This document shows, one piece after another, positions 1 through 11,700 of a stretch of 64,000 nt of DNA (the stretch's first letter is position 1; every line of letters starts with the position of its first letter). The position numbers and the translations under genes are program-made. The stretch lies in contig CM040439.1 in assembly GCA_022702705.1 (NCBI GenBank), positions 28,639,345 through 28,703,344 on the forward strand, read 5' to 3'. The DNA comes from Papilionanthe hookeriana x Papilionanthe teres (Eukaryota; Streptophyta; Magnoliopsida; Asparagales; Orchidaceae). The notes under the pieces were generated by a model. It searched no databases and had not been told where the DNA came from. It saw only the letters and a list, made by a program, of their open reading frames with translations.

Positions 1-510
1 TTTCAAGCTCTTCATCAGGTTGTAAGCACTTTTTTTCTTCTCATGAGATAGGTGATGCTCTATTTATATAGTCTCGTTTGTAACAAACGAAGAAATATGA
101 ATCATTTTGATTGGACGACCCAAAAATATTTCTTTGATCAGCAACATTTTGATGAACATTTGAGTGTATTAATGATGTAAAAATTGAGCGATCATTGGTT
201 CGTTGGATTTGTCTTGTCGAGACGCTCGATTCGACTATGAGCTCGTCAGGTTCAACATCTGTTTGACCGTCCAAATATGCCCACAAAATTTCCAGAAACA
301 GTTTAATGGATTGATCTGAGCTTGATTCGACGCGGATTAGAACAATTTTGGATCATTCGGTCAGTCTAGTCACTAACCAGTTTGTTCAAATTTGACATTT
401 GGGTAACTTTTAAACGAAGATTGAACGTTTCTTGCTCAAAAAACTAGCGTGAGACTTATGTCATGACTCGAGATTCGTGTTGTACGACAAAAATTAGTTT
501 TCAAGAGTCA
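1..510 (+). mobile_element. 3' part of LTR family A (solo LTR, cut by window edge)
   Basis: The sequence matches the 3' half of the repeat seen complete at 31066-32138 and 35073-35939. It has the same TATA-like 'ctctatttata' leader near 58, the motif 'gagacgctcgattcgacta' near 220, and the closing 'gattcgtgtt...' segment ending in CA near 510. No coding potential is visible. The 5' half lies outside the window. Confidence 0.7.
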
Positions 511-932
511 TCTAAATTTCAGACAAATAATGAATACTTTACCTTGATGATTCAAAATGAAGAATATAACTATTCAACCCCAATCTAAACTCAAATTACA
601 ATTAAAAACCTAAAAAAAATACGTTTATTAAATTAATAATGCCCTAATGGTAAATAATGAAAATAAAAATATTGACACCCTTACCCAAAACCACAAGTTA
701 GTATTAGAAAAATTTGAGGCATGCAAATAAAATTACATAACAAAATCTAACAATTTATATTTTTAAATATTCCTCTAAGCGAAGGTCAACATCATTGAAT
801 TGTTCGCTTCCCTGTGGACGAAGATGATGTGGTAAATTACTCCGAAGCGAATATACATGGTACGTTTACTCTTTCAAGTGAAAGGGCACATCGGTTTATA
901 TGACTCACCAATGGTCCATTGCCCATGATGGC
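511..932. other. AT-rich intergenic stretch
   Basis: No gene, tRNA or recognisable repeat is seen here. Open frames are short and low-complexity. Confidence 0.5.
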
Positions 933-935
933 TTA

Positions 936-1058
936 GGCTCTGTTTGGGCCAGCTGCAATTTGAAGAAGCAGCTATAAAACTGTTGAAGCTGCAGTTTGAA
1001 GAAACAGCTCTGAAACTACCGAATAAAAAATTGTTGTTCAAAAAGTTGTGGCTGCTAT

Positions 1059-1124
<66 letters not shown>

Positions 1125-1281
1125 TTTTTGAAAATGTAAGATTGCAGTTTTTTTAACAATCACTACAGATATATAAATCTGTTGGGAAAATGCAGCTTTC
1201 AATTGCAACTTTTCCGAGAACGCATGCAAAAACCCTAATCAGTTTTGCCATACAGAAACACTGCAGCCCCAAATGCACTCT
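936..1281. mobile_element. Tourist/Harbinger-like MITE with internal (TA)n
   Basis: The left end is GGCTCTGTTTGGGCCAGCTG, preceded by TTA. The right end near 1262-1281 reads 'gcagccccaaatgcactc', an inverted match. The family is better preserved at 27664-27891, 37697-37927 and 49414-49695. A (TA)n tract of about 57 bp (1062-1118) sits inside. No matching right TTA is visible. Confidence 0.5.
1062..1118. repeat. (TA)n microsatellite
   Basis: Nearly pure AT dinucleotide run. It produces spurious Ile-Tyr open frames on both strands. Confidence 0.95.
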
Positions 1282-1304
1282 CTCTCTCACACACACACAC
1301 ACGA

Positions 1305-1342
<38 letters not shown>
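1277..1342. repeat. Compound (CT)n(CA)n(GA)n microsatellite
   Basis: Short CT and CA runs are followed by about 16 GA units. Open frames through it are artefacts. Confidence 0.95.
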
Positions 1343-1343
<1 letters not shown>

Positions 1344-2021
1344 ATGTCAATCACAACCCGACGAAAGGGTGGGTATACTATCAAGCAGCTCAAAAATAGT
1401 CATGGACATATTTCAACCTTTCGATATCAATCCTTACTTCGATCATTTGTTAATCATGAAGACCAACAGCTGGGTAAACTCGATAGACTGATCCAAAGTG
1501 CAAATATGACCTTCGAGGAACGATGATCGATATTTCCATGTCTGGTGAAGAGGCTGAAGAGGTGGGTTAACTCGATCGATCAATATTTGACTTAAATAAA
1601 TAAAAAATAAATATTTTGATATGTAAATTCATCTAAATTAAATAATAAAAAATTAAAATTATCTTATTTATTTCACACCAAAAAACATTTATTTTCCTTT
1701 TCCCGTTAAATTGGATTACTCCTGCAAAAGATAAGCACTTTAAATTTCCACGGTGACTTTATTTTTCATAAAGACTTTTTCCGCATAATGCTCGAATTCG
1801 TACGGTAATTGGAAAAAAGATTATCTGAATTGCGGCGCATGCGAACCGCCCGTGGTCGGTCTGCTGTCGTGCGGTGCACGAAAAACATGGAAAATGTACT
1901 CGGCCGACTTTGGTCCATTATTTTCCAGCTGGCCTATAGCTTTATTAGTACATTTTAATTTAGTCTATTTATATTGACTTTTATTATAACCGTTTTTATT
2001 TGCATGTTTTGTTTTTAATAA
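1343..2021. other. Unassigned sequence with one short open frame
   Basis: A 60-codon ATG frame (1344-1526, +) follows the GA repeat. It encodes a basic peptide I do not recognise, with no domain and no good gene context. The patch at about 1825-1925 is more GC-rich than its surroundings. Nothing else can be supported. Confidence 0.3.
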
Positions 2022-2055
2022 ATACATAAGAATAATAATAATAATAATAATAATA
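2022..2055. repeat. (ATA)n microsatellite
   Basis: Trinucleotide AAT/ATA run. Confidence 0.9.
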
Positions 2056-2173
2056 TGAATGGGAGAAAAACCACAGCAGTTAAAATAATTCACTATGAAT
2101 AATGAGTACATTGGTTCATTCTTCTTCTAAATCGGGAAAGATGAAGTTACAATGTTGTATAACTATAAAATGA

Positions 2174-2568
2174 GCGAGTATTGATGACATTCGTAGGGCG
2201 CTGGGGCCGGAGTTGGGAATTGTATGAGATGTGAATTGCGTAGAACATAGGGGCGAGTATGAATGACATGTAGGTCGCGGGGGCCAGAGTCGAAAGCTGC
2301 ACAAGCTGTGAACCACGTATGTCGTTGGTGGGAGTATGAATGACATATGTATGCCACGGGAGCCAGGGTCGGGAGCTGCACGAGTTGATGACCATGTAGG
2401 TCGTTGGGGCAAGTATGAATGACGTTCGTAGGCCGCAGGGACCAAATTCGGGAGCTGCACGAGCTGTAAATCTCGTAAGCCATTGTGGCGAGTATGAATG
2501 ACATTTGTAGGCCGTAGGTGTAGGAGTTGGGAGCTGCACAAGCTGATGACCACGTAGGTCGTTGTTGG
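2174..2568. repeat. 79-bp minisatellite, five tandem copies
   Basis: Units beginning 'gcgagtatgaatgac' start at 2174, 2253, 2330, 2409 and 2489, so the period is 77-80 bp. Each contains 'gggagctgcacaagctg' and '...cacgtaggtcgttg'. All three minus frames stay open through it, giving three overlapping spurious proteins. A diverged copy of the unit lies at about 20240-20310 inside an LTR of family A, and this array directly abuts the LTR fragment at 2581. Confidence 0.85.
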
Positions 2569-2580
2569 CACATGAACTTT

Positions 2581-3335
2581 AATAGTGACCTATTGTCCCA
2601 CAGAAAGGAAATTGTTATTATATTTTCCAGCTTACAACGACGACTGTCGGCTTCGGTTAGTGGCAATCGACGGTGATTTGTGGTGATTAATGACTGTCAG
2701 CGACGGTTGACAGTGGTCAGTGGTGCTTGACGATGACAATAGTGCCAGACGGTGTGGGGCGATTGACGGCGATCGAGGTTAGTCAACGACGGTCGGCGAT
2801 GGTCTGCGGCAGCCGACGATAATCAAAGATCGGATGGTGCTGGACTTCAGCTCCTTCTCAGAGCTTCAAGTTTTCTCTGAAGATTCCATCCTCCTCCCCC
2901 CTTCATGAGAGGGGTGAAACTCTATTTATAGTGTTTTTGGTGCAATTAATGCAAAAATATGAACTATTTTATTTGGATAGTTCGAAGACCTTCATCTGAC
3001 CATTCGATGTTAAATGGATATTTGAGTGTCTTGACGATGTTAGAATTGAGCAATCCTGAGCTCGTTGGATTCATTTTGTCGAGACGCTCCATTCGACTAT
3101 AAACTCGCCAGATTTGACATCCATTTAACCTTCCAAATGTGTCTAGAAATCTTCCAAGTGTGATTTAATGACTTGATCTGGGCTTGATTTGAATCAGATT
3201 AGATTAACTTTGATATCATTAGTTCTCTCGATGACTTTTATCAAAATTTGAATGTTTCTTACTCAAAATATTGTCTCGAGATCTGTGTAGTGCATCGAGA
3301 TTTGTGCTAGATAACGAAAAGTGGTTGTCGTATCA
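2581..3335 (+). mobile_element. LTR family A, 5'-truncated solo LTR
   Basis: Begins inside the LTR at '...tattgtcccacagaaagg'. It runs through the internal GAC/GTGG minisatellite (about 2640-2830), the TATA-like 'ctctatttatagtg' at about 2921 and the conserved 3' half, and ends 'gtcgtatca' at 3335. There is no coding sequence. The 5' end is replaced by the 79-bp array. Confidence 0.75.
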
Positions 3336-3423
3336 AAACTAAATATTAATATTCGATATTCAACCCTTGTTGTGGTTGGTGGACCGACGGGTATCAGAAA
3401 AATTATTTGAATTTAATAATATT

Positions 3424-3443
3424 GATGTGTGTGTGTGTGTGTG
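3424..3443. repeat. (TG)n microsatellite
   Basis: About ten TG units, at the 3' tail side of the SINE that follows on the minus strand. Confidence 0.9.
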
Positions 3444-3446
3444 TTT

Positions 3447-3632
3447 CTAAAAGAATCGGTATTCAAGTCTGGTGAGTCCCAAATACCGATTCCCTTATGC
3501 ACTCTGGCATCTATGATATGTACCTGCGCCATGTGTCTAATAATCAAGAACTCCGCACCACCGAGGATCGAACCCTTGACCTGAGGGGACTTACAGTGAA
3601 CCCCGCCAACCAATAGACCAATGCTTGCAGAA
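3447..3632 (-). mobile_element. tRNA-derived SINE, family 1
   Basis: Read on the minus strand there is a pol III A-box-like TGGTCTATTGG (3609-3619) and a B-box GGGTTCGATCC (3565-3575), then a tRNA-unrelated body ending 'gaatcggtatttggg...' and a dinucleotide-rich tail. A second copy of the same architecture lies on + at 30553-30735, and a 3' fragment at 4163-4255. Confidence 0.65.
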
Positions 3633-3641
3633 CACACACAC

Positions 3642-3646
<5 letters not shown>

Positions 3647-3711
<65 letters not shown>
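3647..3711. repeat. (TA)n microsatellite
   Basis: About 32 TA units preceded by a short (AC)n. Confidence 0.95.
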
Positions 3712-3713
<2 letters not shown>

Positions 3714-3936
3714 ACAAGTCTCAGAGGTATAAATACACTTGATATCATAACATATAAATACTTATAAAAAGTGTGTGTTTAACTCTCTTTATTCATAATC
3801 ATAACCATCTGATATTTTTGCAAATTATATTATCCATATAATAAACTGCCCCTTCTATTATTCAACTTGAATGACACTGATCCTTTGTCATTATCCTTTA
3901 AGAAATAACAATCATTTATTGAATTTTTATTTTTCA

Positions 3937-4112
3937 ATTGTTAGAGATATGCATGAAAAATGTGCATTTCAATTCTTAAATATTTAGAGCATGACATTGT
4001 TGATGTTAAATGATTGAGCTATCTATTGTTAGAGACATGCCTAAAAAATGTGCATTTCAATTTTTAAATGTCCAATGTATGATATTGTTGATGTTATATA
4101 AGACATTAAGTG
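3937..4112. repeat. 88-bp direct tandem duplication
   Basis: The segment starting 'attgttagagatatgcatg' at 3937 is repeated from 4025 with moderate divergence; both contain 'aaaatgtgcatttcaat' and 'attgttgatgtt'. The flanks (3712-3936) hold nothing recognised. Confidence 0.7.
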
Positions 4113-4162
4113 ATCTTAACATAAAAAAATAGGATTTAGGAATTAGATATGTAATGCTAAGA

Positions 4163-4255
4163 ATCAATTGGTATGATATAAATGTCCCAATCTAAATACC
4201 GATCTCTCATATGTGCTGAGTCAACCCAGCTGGGATTTGAACTGAGGGTAGGGAG
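4163..4255 (-). mobile_element. SINE family 1, 3' fragment
   Basis: On the minus strand this reads 'agttcaaatcccagctggg' (B-box-like) followed by 'gatcggtattta', matching the 3' part of the SINE at 3447-3632. It is truncated by, or adjacent to, the hAT-like MITE at 4259. Confidence 0.5.
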
Positions 4256-4258
4256 GAC

Positions 4259-4875
4259 TAGGGCTGTCAAGACAGCTCGTTGTTCACAAACAGCTCGTGT
4301 TCGGCTCGTGAAGAAGCTTGTGTTCGACTCGTTTGCTAAGTTAACAAGCATTAACGAGCCGAACACAAACATAGATTTGTTCGTTCTTGTTCAGCTCGTT
4401 TTGGCTCGAAATAGTATTCATCAATTATATACATACATACATACATACACGCATACATACATATATATATCTTCATCTATTGGGCCCTATCCTAAAACAT
4501 TCATTTGTATCCTCTTTATTTCAATAAAATAAAAATAGGCCCAGGGCTTTTTCTTAATATATATATATATTGGTGAGCAGTATTTTTAAAAAAATTAAAA
4601 GATTTATAATCAATTAAAATTATTAATTAAGTAAATAGAATAAAAATATTAAATTAGATTCAAATGATGTTTTAATGAAAATAATAATTCTTAAATCTTG
4701 CCCCAACCCTTAACATCTTATGGTTGTCAAAACGACACTTTGTTCGTGAACAACTCGTGTTCGGCTCGCTAAGCAAACGAGCCAAACACAAACACACTTT
4801 CTAGGATCGAAATATAAACGAGCCGAACACGAGCTGAGCCTAGGCTCACTTGTGTTCGGCTCGTTTACACCCCTA
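4259..4875. mobile_element. hAT-like MITE (TAGGG...CCCTA), compound copy
   Basis: The left end TAGGGCTGTCAAGACAGCTC and right end '...ctcgtttacacccccta'-type are inverted relative to each other. The arms are full of GAGCCGAACACGAGC-type subrepeats. The interior repeats part of the left arm (4725-4800) and carries an (ACAT)n run at about 4429-4470. No clear 8-bp duplication is visible at this copy. Confidence 0.65.
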
Positions 4876-4952
4876 AAAGGGGACTTGCGCCGAAGCTGCC
4901 ATCCAGGTAGGCCACGATTGCTCGCACGCGCTCACACAGCCACACACCCACA

Positions 4953-4957
<5 letters not shown>

Positions 4958-5007
<50 letters not shown>
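4958..5007. repeat. (TA)n microsatellite
   Basis: Pure TA run. The flanking 5008-5447 is AT-rich with nothing recognised. Confidence 0.95.
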
Positions 5008-5014
<7 letters not shown>

Positions 5015-5447
5015 GAGCTTTCATTGGGAAAATATTTGATGTTTAAATACAATATTTTTTTCATATAATTCTTCTTATTTATTAAATTCATATATCATAC
5101 AAGTGATAACCAAAATATTATGTGGTGCTCTTCTGAAGTAGGTGTTATAATTAATATTATTCTAATTGTTCCTCATAAATATATTTTTTTCTTAGACTTT
5201 ACTTCTGTTTAAGCTTCTACCAGTCAACTCGGTCATTGGGTGAGTTAATCTTCTCGCGAAAATTGATTCACTAGAATAACAAATCTTATTGATAGCTGCT
5301 CTGTTAGGAGAGTTGTCGAGCTATCTTAGTCAAGCATCTGCACGTTGATCATCATTGACAAGCTATTCGATCGGATCCCTGATCGAGTTTGATTGAATTG
5401 GTCAAACTAAACTGTTTAGTTGTCTTATTAAGTCATCTAGTTTTACA

Positions 5448-5926
5448 TAGGGGTGTAAACGAGCCGAACACGAGCTGAGCCTCATTAATATTTCGAGCTC
5501 AGAACATGTGTTCGTGTTCGGCTCGTTTGCTTAGCGAGTCCAACACGAGTTGTTCACGAACAAAGAGTTGTTTTGACAACCCCAATCAGGTGCCCATAAG
5601 ATCTTAAGGATTGGGGCAAGATTTAAAAATTATTGTTTATATTAAAACATTATTTGATTCTAATTTAATAATTTTTATTCTATTTTCTTAATTAATACTT
5701 TTAATTGATTAGTAGTCAATTAAACTTTTTAAAAATACTACTTATCATAAAAAAGAATATATATATATATATATATATTCATCTTTTCGAGCTAAAACGA
5801 GTCGAACATGAACGAACAAATTTTTGTTCGTGTTTAGCTCATTAACTAGTGAACGACCCGAACACGAGCTTCTTAACGAGTAGAACACGAGCTCCTCACG
5901 AATAACGAGCCATTTTGACAGCCGTA
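5448..5926. mobile_element. hAT-like MITE with 8-bp target duplication
   Basis: Starts TAGGGGTGTAAACGAGCC and ends TTTTGACAGCCGTA. It is flanked by GTTTTACA on the left and GTTTCACA on the right (7 of 8 identical), the duplication length expected of the hAT superfamily. Size 479 bp, non-coding, with a short (TA)n at 5758-5779. Confidence 0.8.
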
Positions 5927-6139
5927 GTTTCACATCTTGAACAAGATTGGGTGCATCCTAGGAAAGATACTGATATTTTATTTTATTTTATTTTTTCATA
6001 ATGCCATTGGGCCTTACCATTATGCTGATGGGCCAATCCTCACAAAATATTTTCTCGGGCCGCATTTCCTTTTTTTATTTTTATAACATTTTGGATAGAT
6101 ATGTAAATATATTAATGATTTTTTCTTATGATATATGCT

Positions 6140-6460
6140 GTAAATTAGGGTATCAATTTAAGTCAGCAAGTAAGGTTTGAGTCTGACCCAACAATGACCT
6201 GACTAGAATGAGGTCGACCCGAATAATAAACAGGTCGAAAATTATGAATCGAACTTGAGCTGAACCCGAGTTTGACCTGCTAATCCGAACCAGACCCGAG
6301 CATTCATATGTATTCGAGTCATGTTTGTGTTTTCTGGTTCAACCCAAACTCGACTCGAAAAATATTTTGGTCAACTCTAACATGAATTTTTCGATTCCAA
6401 TTCGAATCATGGTAACATGTCGGGTTAATTTTTGACACTAAACGACTCAATCAAACTTGT
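6140..6460. mobile_element. Degenerate MITE-like repeat ('gacccga' rich)
   Basis: The left end 'tagggtatcaatttaag' and right part 'gggttaatttttgacacta' are roughly inverted, and the interior is rich in GACCCGA/GGGTC words. A related fragment lies at about 59640-59770 in the last S6K intron. Ends and duplication are not clear. Confidence 0.35.
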
Positions 6461-6958
6461 TATTCCAATGCACGGTTTTAAAAATCGAATTGTACCGACC
6501 AGTTCAACCGGTTCGACCTTGAACCGACCGATGGATTGGTTGTAGGCAGGCTAAAAACAGTTCCTGTATCAGACAAGCTGAAGTCGGACTAAACCGGCAA
6601 TTCAAACCGGTGGCGGTCCAATTGAACCACTTTTATATTTATTTATTATTCAAAGTAGAGGATTTTTATAATATTTAAGTGCATGCCCCTAAAATCTTAT
6701 ATATTTACATATCTAACACCTAAAATTATATTCTTAATTTTTTTTTTTTGAATATTTACATGCATACCTTTCAATTCTTATTTATTTACATGTCTAACAC
6801 TTAAACTATTATTTTTTTATATTTATAGAAATATTTACGTGCATACCACCCAAATCTTTTTCATATAAATTGAATATGAACTAACAAAGATTTATTCATA
6901 TTGGGCCTCTTTATAAATCAAACTAAAAAATATTTATATTATTAATTTATTATATTAT
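6461..6958. repeat. Degraded repeats including two MITE-1 left ends
   Basis: 6475-6640 is an unassigned repeat rich in 'aaccggt' words. 6687-6745 and 6755-6880 each resemble the left arm of MITE-1 ('atttacatatctaacacctaaa'), without a preserved right arm. Confidence 0.45.
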
Positions 6959-8010
6959 TGATGCGGCTAGAAAATTCGTGGTCGTGGAGTGGTCAATTAT
7001 TGTCTCAGCACAGTACGAGAATTCAACACACATGAAAAAAAAAACACGGATTACAGTAGAAGTTTTTATGTGGAAATCCTGTAAAAAGAATTACAACGGG
7101 GCTTGACCCAGTTACAAGAATCTACTGTTGATTGATGATTATATAAATTCTTAGTCCCATATATGAGAAAATGTTATTAGGTTTTCCAAGTAAAAAAATC
7201 GAGTGACGACGTCTGGTTTGTGGTAATTGACGATCAGTGATTGTCAATGGCGATTGACAGTGGTCGACGACAGTCAGCGGATTTCTACAACGGCTAGCAG
7301 TGGTCAACGACTGTCAAAGGTGGTGACAACAATCGACAGTGGTAGAAGATATTCAACAGTGACGGTAGTCGTCGGAGGTCGGCAGTGGTGGACGATGATC
7401 GGTAGTGAATAGCGACAGTCGGCAGTGGTCAATGACGATTAGTGGTGGTCGACGACCATTAAGATGGTGCTGGGTTACAACTCATTCTATAAGCCTGATG
7501 TTCTCTCTCGAGGATTAAGTTTTTTCTCATGAGATGCGTGAGACTATAATTATAGTGTAGTGAGTGCAATTAATGTTGAAATATGAATCACTTTGATTGA
7601 TGAGTTCACAGAGCTTTCTTCAATAAAAAATCGTTTGATGAATATTTGAGTGTCTTAACGATGTTAGCATTTAGTAATATTAGGCTCGTTCGATTCATAT
7701 TATTGAGACGCTCGATTCGATTATGAACTTCTCAGATTCAACATCTGTTTTACCTTGCAAATGCATTAGAAATCCTACAAATGTGATTCAAAGACCTGAT
7801 TTGGGTTTGATTTGACTCAGATTGGGCTAGTTTTTATATCACGGGTCATTCTCATCAAGCCGATCAGTTTGACTAAAAGTCTATTGAAATCAGAGCTATG
7901 AAAGACTCTTAACTAAAGTTTGAATGCTTCCCGTTTAGAAAATAACTTCGAGATTTATGTCGTGAATTGAGATTCGTGTTGGACGAAAGAAATTTTTTAA
8001 TAACCCAGTA
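6959..8010 (+). mobile_element. LTR family A, solo LTR
   Basis: Begins TGATGCGGCTAGAAAATTCG, contains the GAC/GTGG minisatellite at about 7215-7455, the TATA-like leader near 7550 and the conserved 3' half. The 3' terminus is degenerate. ATTAT lies on both sides (6954-6958 and 8011-8015), consistent with a 5-bp duplication, although in AT-rich DNA this is weak evidence. Confidence 0.7.
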
Positions 8011-8099
8011 ATTATTATTATATTTTTGATATCATATTTAATTTATTTAAATATTTATTATATCTTCTAATTCAAGCCTTATCTTTTTCAGAATTGACG

Positions 8100-8762
8100 T
8101 GCGGGCCCACTTTCACAGTCAAGGGACCCACTACACGGCGAAATAATTTGCGATTATCATTCATCAGTATCTTGATCTCTGTTGCAGACGGACGCCAAAC
8201 CCTAGACCTGCCCTTTTCCGGCGATTCTCCGGCGACGGAACTTGGTACATCCTCTTCCTCTATCTCTATCTTCTCTCTCGAGCGTTACAACGCTTGGATT
8301 CACGTCAACGCTTCTATTGTTGAGGGAAACGTTTCAAGAAAATTTTCGGTTGGGGATTTTGGATATTTTTTTGTTAGGATGGAGATGGAGATTGGAGATT
8401 TTGCATGTAGGATTCGATTTCTCTCTTCATTTAAGGCGAATAACTTTTAGATTCGTTACAAATTGGGTGCGTAATTGAATAAGAGCCAATTATGGTATGA
8501 TATTTCGTATGGTTTCACTGCGTCTAGTTCCTGATAGATTTAAACCGACATTGAATAGGGCTGGTAGGCGAAAATCACCGTTTGTGCTATTACCATGGTG
8601 CAAATTGTGTGAAATGTGATATTAAATACAATGCTTCTTGGGTATCCTGTGAATATTTTGAAATTTATGTACTTAAACACACAGATTAAATCCTGAAGTG
8701 TCTCATATTGAAGCTTGCACTAACCATGGTTTGTTTCTTGATATGGTAGACGATAAGGAAAT
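8100..8762 (+). promoter_or_regulatory. Probable 5' leader and leader intron of the NCA1 gene
   Basis: GC-richer sequence at about 8100-8243 contains 'aaaccctagacctgcc', typical of plant 5' UTRs, followed by a GT (8244) and a polypyrimidine stretch. An AG at 8748-8749 lies 13 bases before the start codon. Exact ends cannot be fixed without transcripts. The 118-codon open frame at 8094-8450 is most likely not translated. Confidence 0.5.
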
Positions 8763-11700
8763 ATGAGTTCTGTTTGCCCATTTTCCAAATCATCTTCTGG
8801 TGGCAATTGCCCCATGAAGATTGACAATAAAACTGTCCAACAAGCAAGGAATGGAGGTGAAAATGAGGAGCATAAGGATTCAGGAATGATATCACCAAAA
8901 TGTCCCTTTGGATATGATTCAGAAACATTCAAGCTTGGCCCTCTAAGCTGTATGTTGTGCCGGGCCTTACTTTATGAAAGCAGCAAATGTGTGCCATGTG
9001 CCCACAAATTTTGCAAGTGGGTATTGCTAAGATTTGTAGCCTTATTCAGAGCTTTTGTGCTGTTAAAATGTTTTTTTCTACTGTTTTTATGCTCTACATT
9101 TGTCTTAGGGCATGCATATTACGGTTTAAGGACTGTCCTTTATGTGGCGCTGACATTGAGAAAATTGAGCCCGACGATGATCTTCAGATTACAGTTGATA
9201 AATTTATTGATGGTCATGCTAGAATCAAGCGCTTTCAAGTAAGTGAAGATTCCAAGGAAGTAGGAAATGAGCAGAAAAATGTCATATATGCTGATGTCTC
9301 TATGGAAAGAGGTGCTTTTTTGGTACAACAAGCTATGAGGGTGAGTCCGCAAGAGAAAATTTTATTTGGTTTTTGGGGTTTTCTAGAAAGTTTGTTTAAT
9401 TTTTTCTGGTACATTTAAGCTAGTTGATTTTGGCGGTTTTTTTCAGGCTTTTCATGGAAAAAATTTAGGAAGTGCTCAATCGAGGCTTAACATATGTGCT
9501 GAAGATATACGTGAGCAACTACAAACACAAGGGAACACCCCAGAACTCTGCTCACAGCTTGGGGCTGTCCTTGGGATGATGGGGGACTGCTGGTCTGGCT
9601 ATTTAAAACTTGAATCGTTTTTTTTTTATTGGCTGTCTATTTTGGTATTTCCTTTGGAATGGAGAATAGTTCATATATGCGATTTATTTTATTTTATTTT
9701 ATTTGCGTACAACCGTTACTCAAGACTTTACTTAATTGGGTTTATAGTTTCACATGTTTATGGTTTTTTGGTTTATGGAGAGGAAAATGAGTGCGTGTGT
9801 ACTTAATATAAGTTTAACATGAACCGTGGCTCATAAAATTTGAAACTTATTCCTTGACAACCGCATCAAATTTTTATACCATTACTATGATTAAAAATGT
9901 AGTTTATATATGTTATACTTGACTTTGAATAATGGTGGAATCTTATAGATAATCTCGTACTTAATATGTAATTTTGAGGAAAATGAATAGATTATCAAAT
10001 CAGTAGGCCATTTCAAAATGTTCTCGGATGCATGCATATTCTTATGCTATCTTTCACGTAGTAATTTCAAAATAGCAAGCATTTGGATACTATAGAATAC
10101 AACAACAACAACAAGCTTTTATCCCACTAAATAGGGTCGGCTACATGAATCATTCTTCTCCATTACGTCCTATTGAATGTCATATTTTCATTTAATTCTA
10201 ATTAATTAAGATTAATTTTTATACAATAGACCCAAGTCTTTCTAGGTCTACCTCTGCCCTTCTTAACATAAGTCAAATCTAAAATATCTACTCTCCTAAC
10301 CGGATCATCAGATGGTCGAGGTTTAATGTGACCAAACTATCTAAGATGACTCTCTCTAATTTTATTCGCCACTGGAGCTACCAAAACCCTATCACGGATA
10401 TATTCATTTTGTATTTTGTCTCTAAGTGTAAAGCCACTCATCCACCTAAGCATTCTTATATCAAAAAAACTTTAACTTAGTTTTATGCTTCTCTTTTAAG
10501 GCCAACATTCCGCATCATAGTGCATTGCAGGTCTCGCCACCATCTTCTAAATTTTTCTTTCAGTATAAGCGGTACTTTTCTATCACACAATAGGCCCGAA
10601 GCATTCATCCACTCCAACCAACCAACTTGAATTCGACTAGTAACATGCTCATCTATATCACCATCCTTTTTTACAATAGACTATATCTAAAGCGTTCACA
10701 CTTTTTAATAATTTAATCACACATAGTTATAACTCTACTACTAGAGCTACTACTATTAAACTTACAATCAATGAATTCAGTTTTAGTTCTACTTAAACAA
10801 AGGCCTTTAGACTCCAATGTAGACCTCCATAATTCAAGTTTTTCCTAAGCTTTTTTTCTGGTCTTATCCACAAGAAGGGCATCATCAGCTAAAAACATAC
10901 ACCAAGGTACATCCTCCTGTAAATGTCCAATGAGTGCATCCATAACTAAAGCAAAACAATATCAGCATAAAGTCGATCCTTAATGTAATCCAACTGAATT
11001 AGGAAAATATTCGGTCAATCTTCCTTCTGTTCAAACACAAATAACAACCCTAGTATACATATCTTTAATGACTTGAATATAAGTCATATCAACACTTTTC
11101 TTCTCTGAAACTCTCGAAAGGATATCTCTTGGGACCTTATCATAAGCTTTTTCTAAATCAATAAAAATCATACGTAGATCCTCCTTATTCTATCTGTATT
11201 TTTCCATCAAACTTCTCAATAAATGTATAGTTTCCATAGTATAGACCTGCCCGACATAAATCCAAAGTGATTATGAGAAAACTTTGTAATACGTTTTATC
11301 CTTTGTTTAATTATCCTTTCCCATAATTTTAAAATTTGACACATTAACTTAATTCCTCCATAATTTGCACATTTTTTTGCATCCCTTTTATTCTTAAAAA
11401 TGGAGACCAAAATACCCTTTCTATACCCTGCCTCCACTCCTCAAACATATTTTTATTTTAAAAATAATATTAAAAAGTTTATTAAGCTAAGAAACTGTCA
11501 AATCTCCTAAATATTTCCACACTTCAATTAGGATATCATAAGATCCTACTGACTATCTACCATTAGTTTCCTTTAAAGCCCCAACTTCTTTTTTACTAAT
11601 GTGACGGTAAAAATGAAAAATTTTATTAGTATTAACGATATTACGATTACTAATGTTAATCTTATTTTCAGAAACATCATTGAAAAATTTATCAAAATAA

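Noticed and set aside
874..1229. Several open frames on both strands through 1062-1118
   Set aside because: They consist of Ile-Tyr repeats from a (TA)n microsatellite. The same applies near 3650, 4960, 5760, 22880, 30760 and 46800.
2116..2666. Three overlapping minus-strand frames of 130-167 codons
   Set aside because: All three frames of a 79-bp tandem repeat stay open together, which reflects repeat structure and not coding.
2640..2830. CRISPR-like array in the GAC/GTGG region
   Set aside because: Units are short, imperfect and lack spacers of regular length. It is a minisatellite in a plant LTR.
8094..8478. 118- and 78-codon frames upstream of NCA1
   Set aside because: They overlap the probable 5' leader and its intron; no family resemblance.
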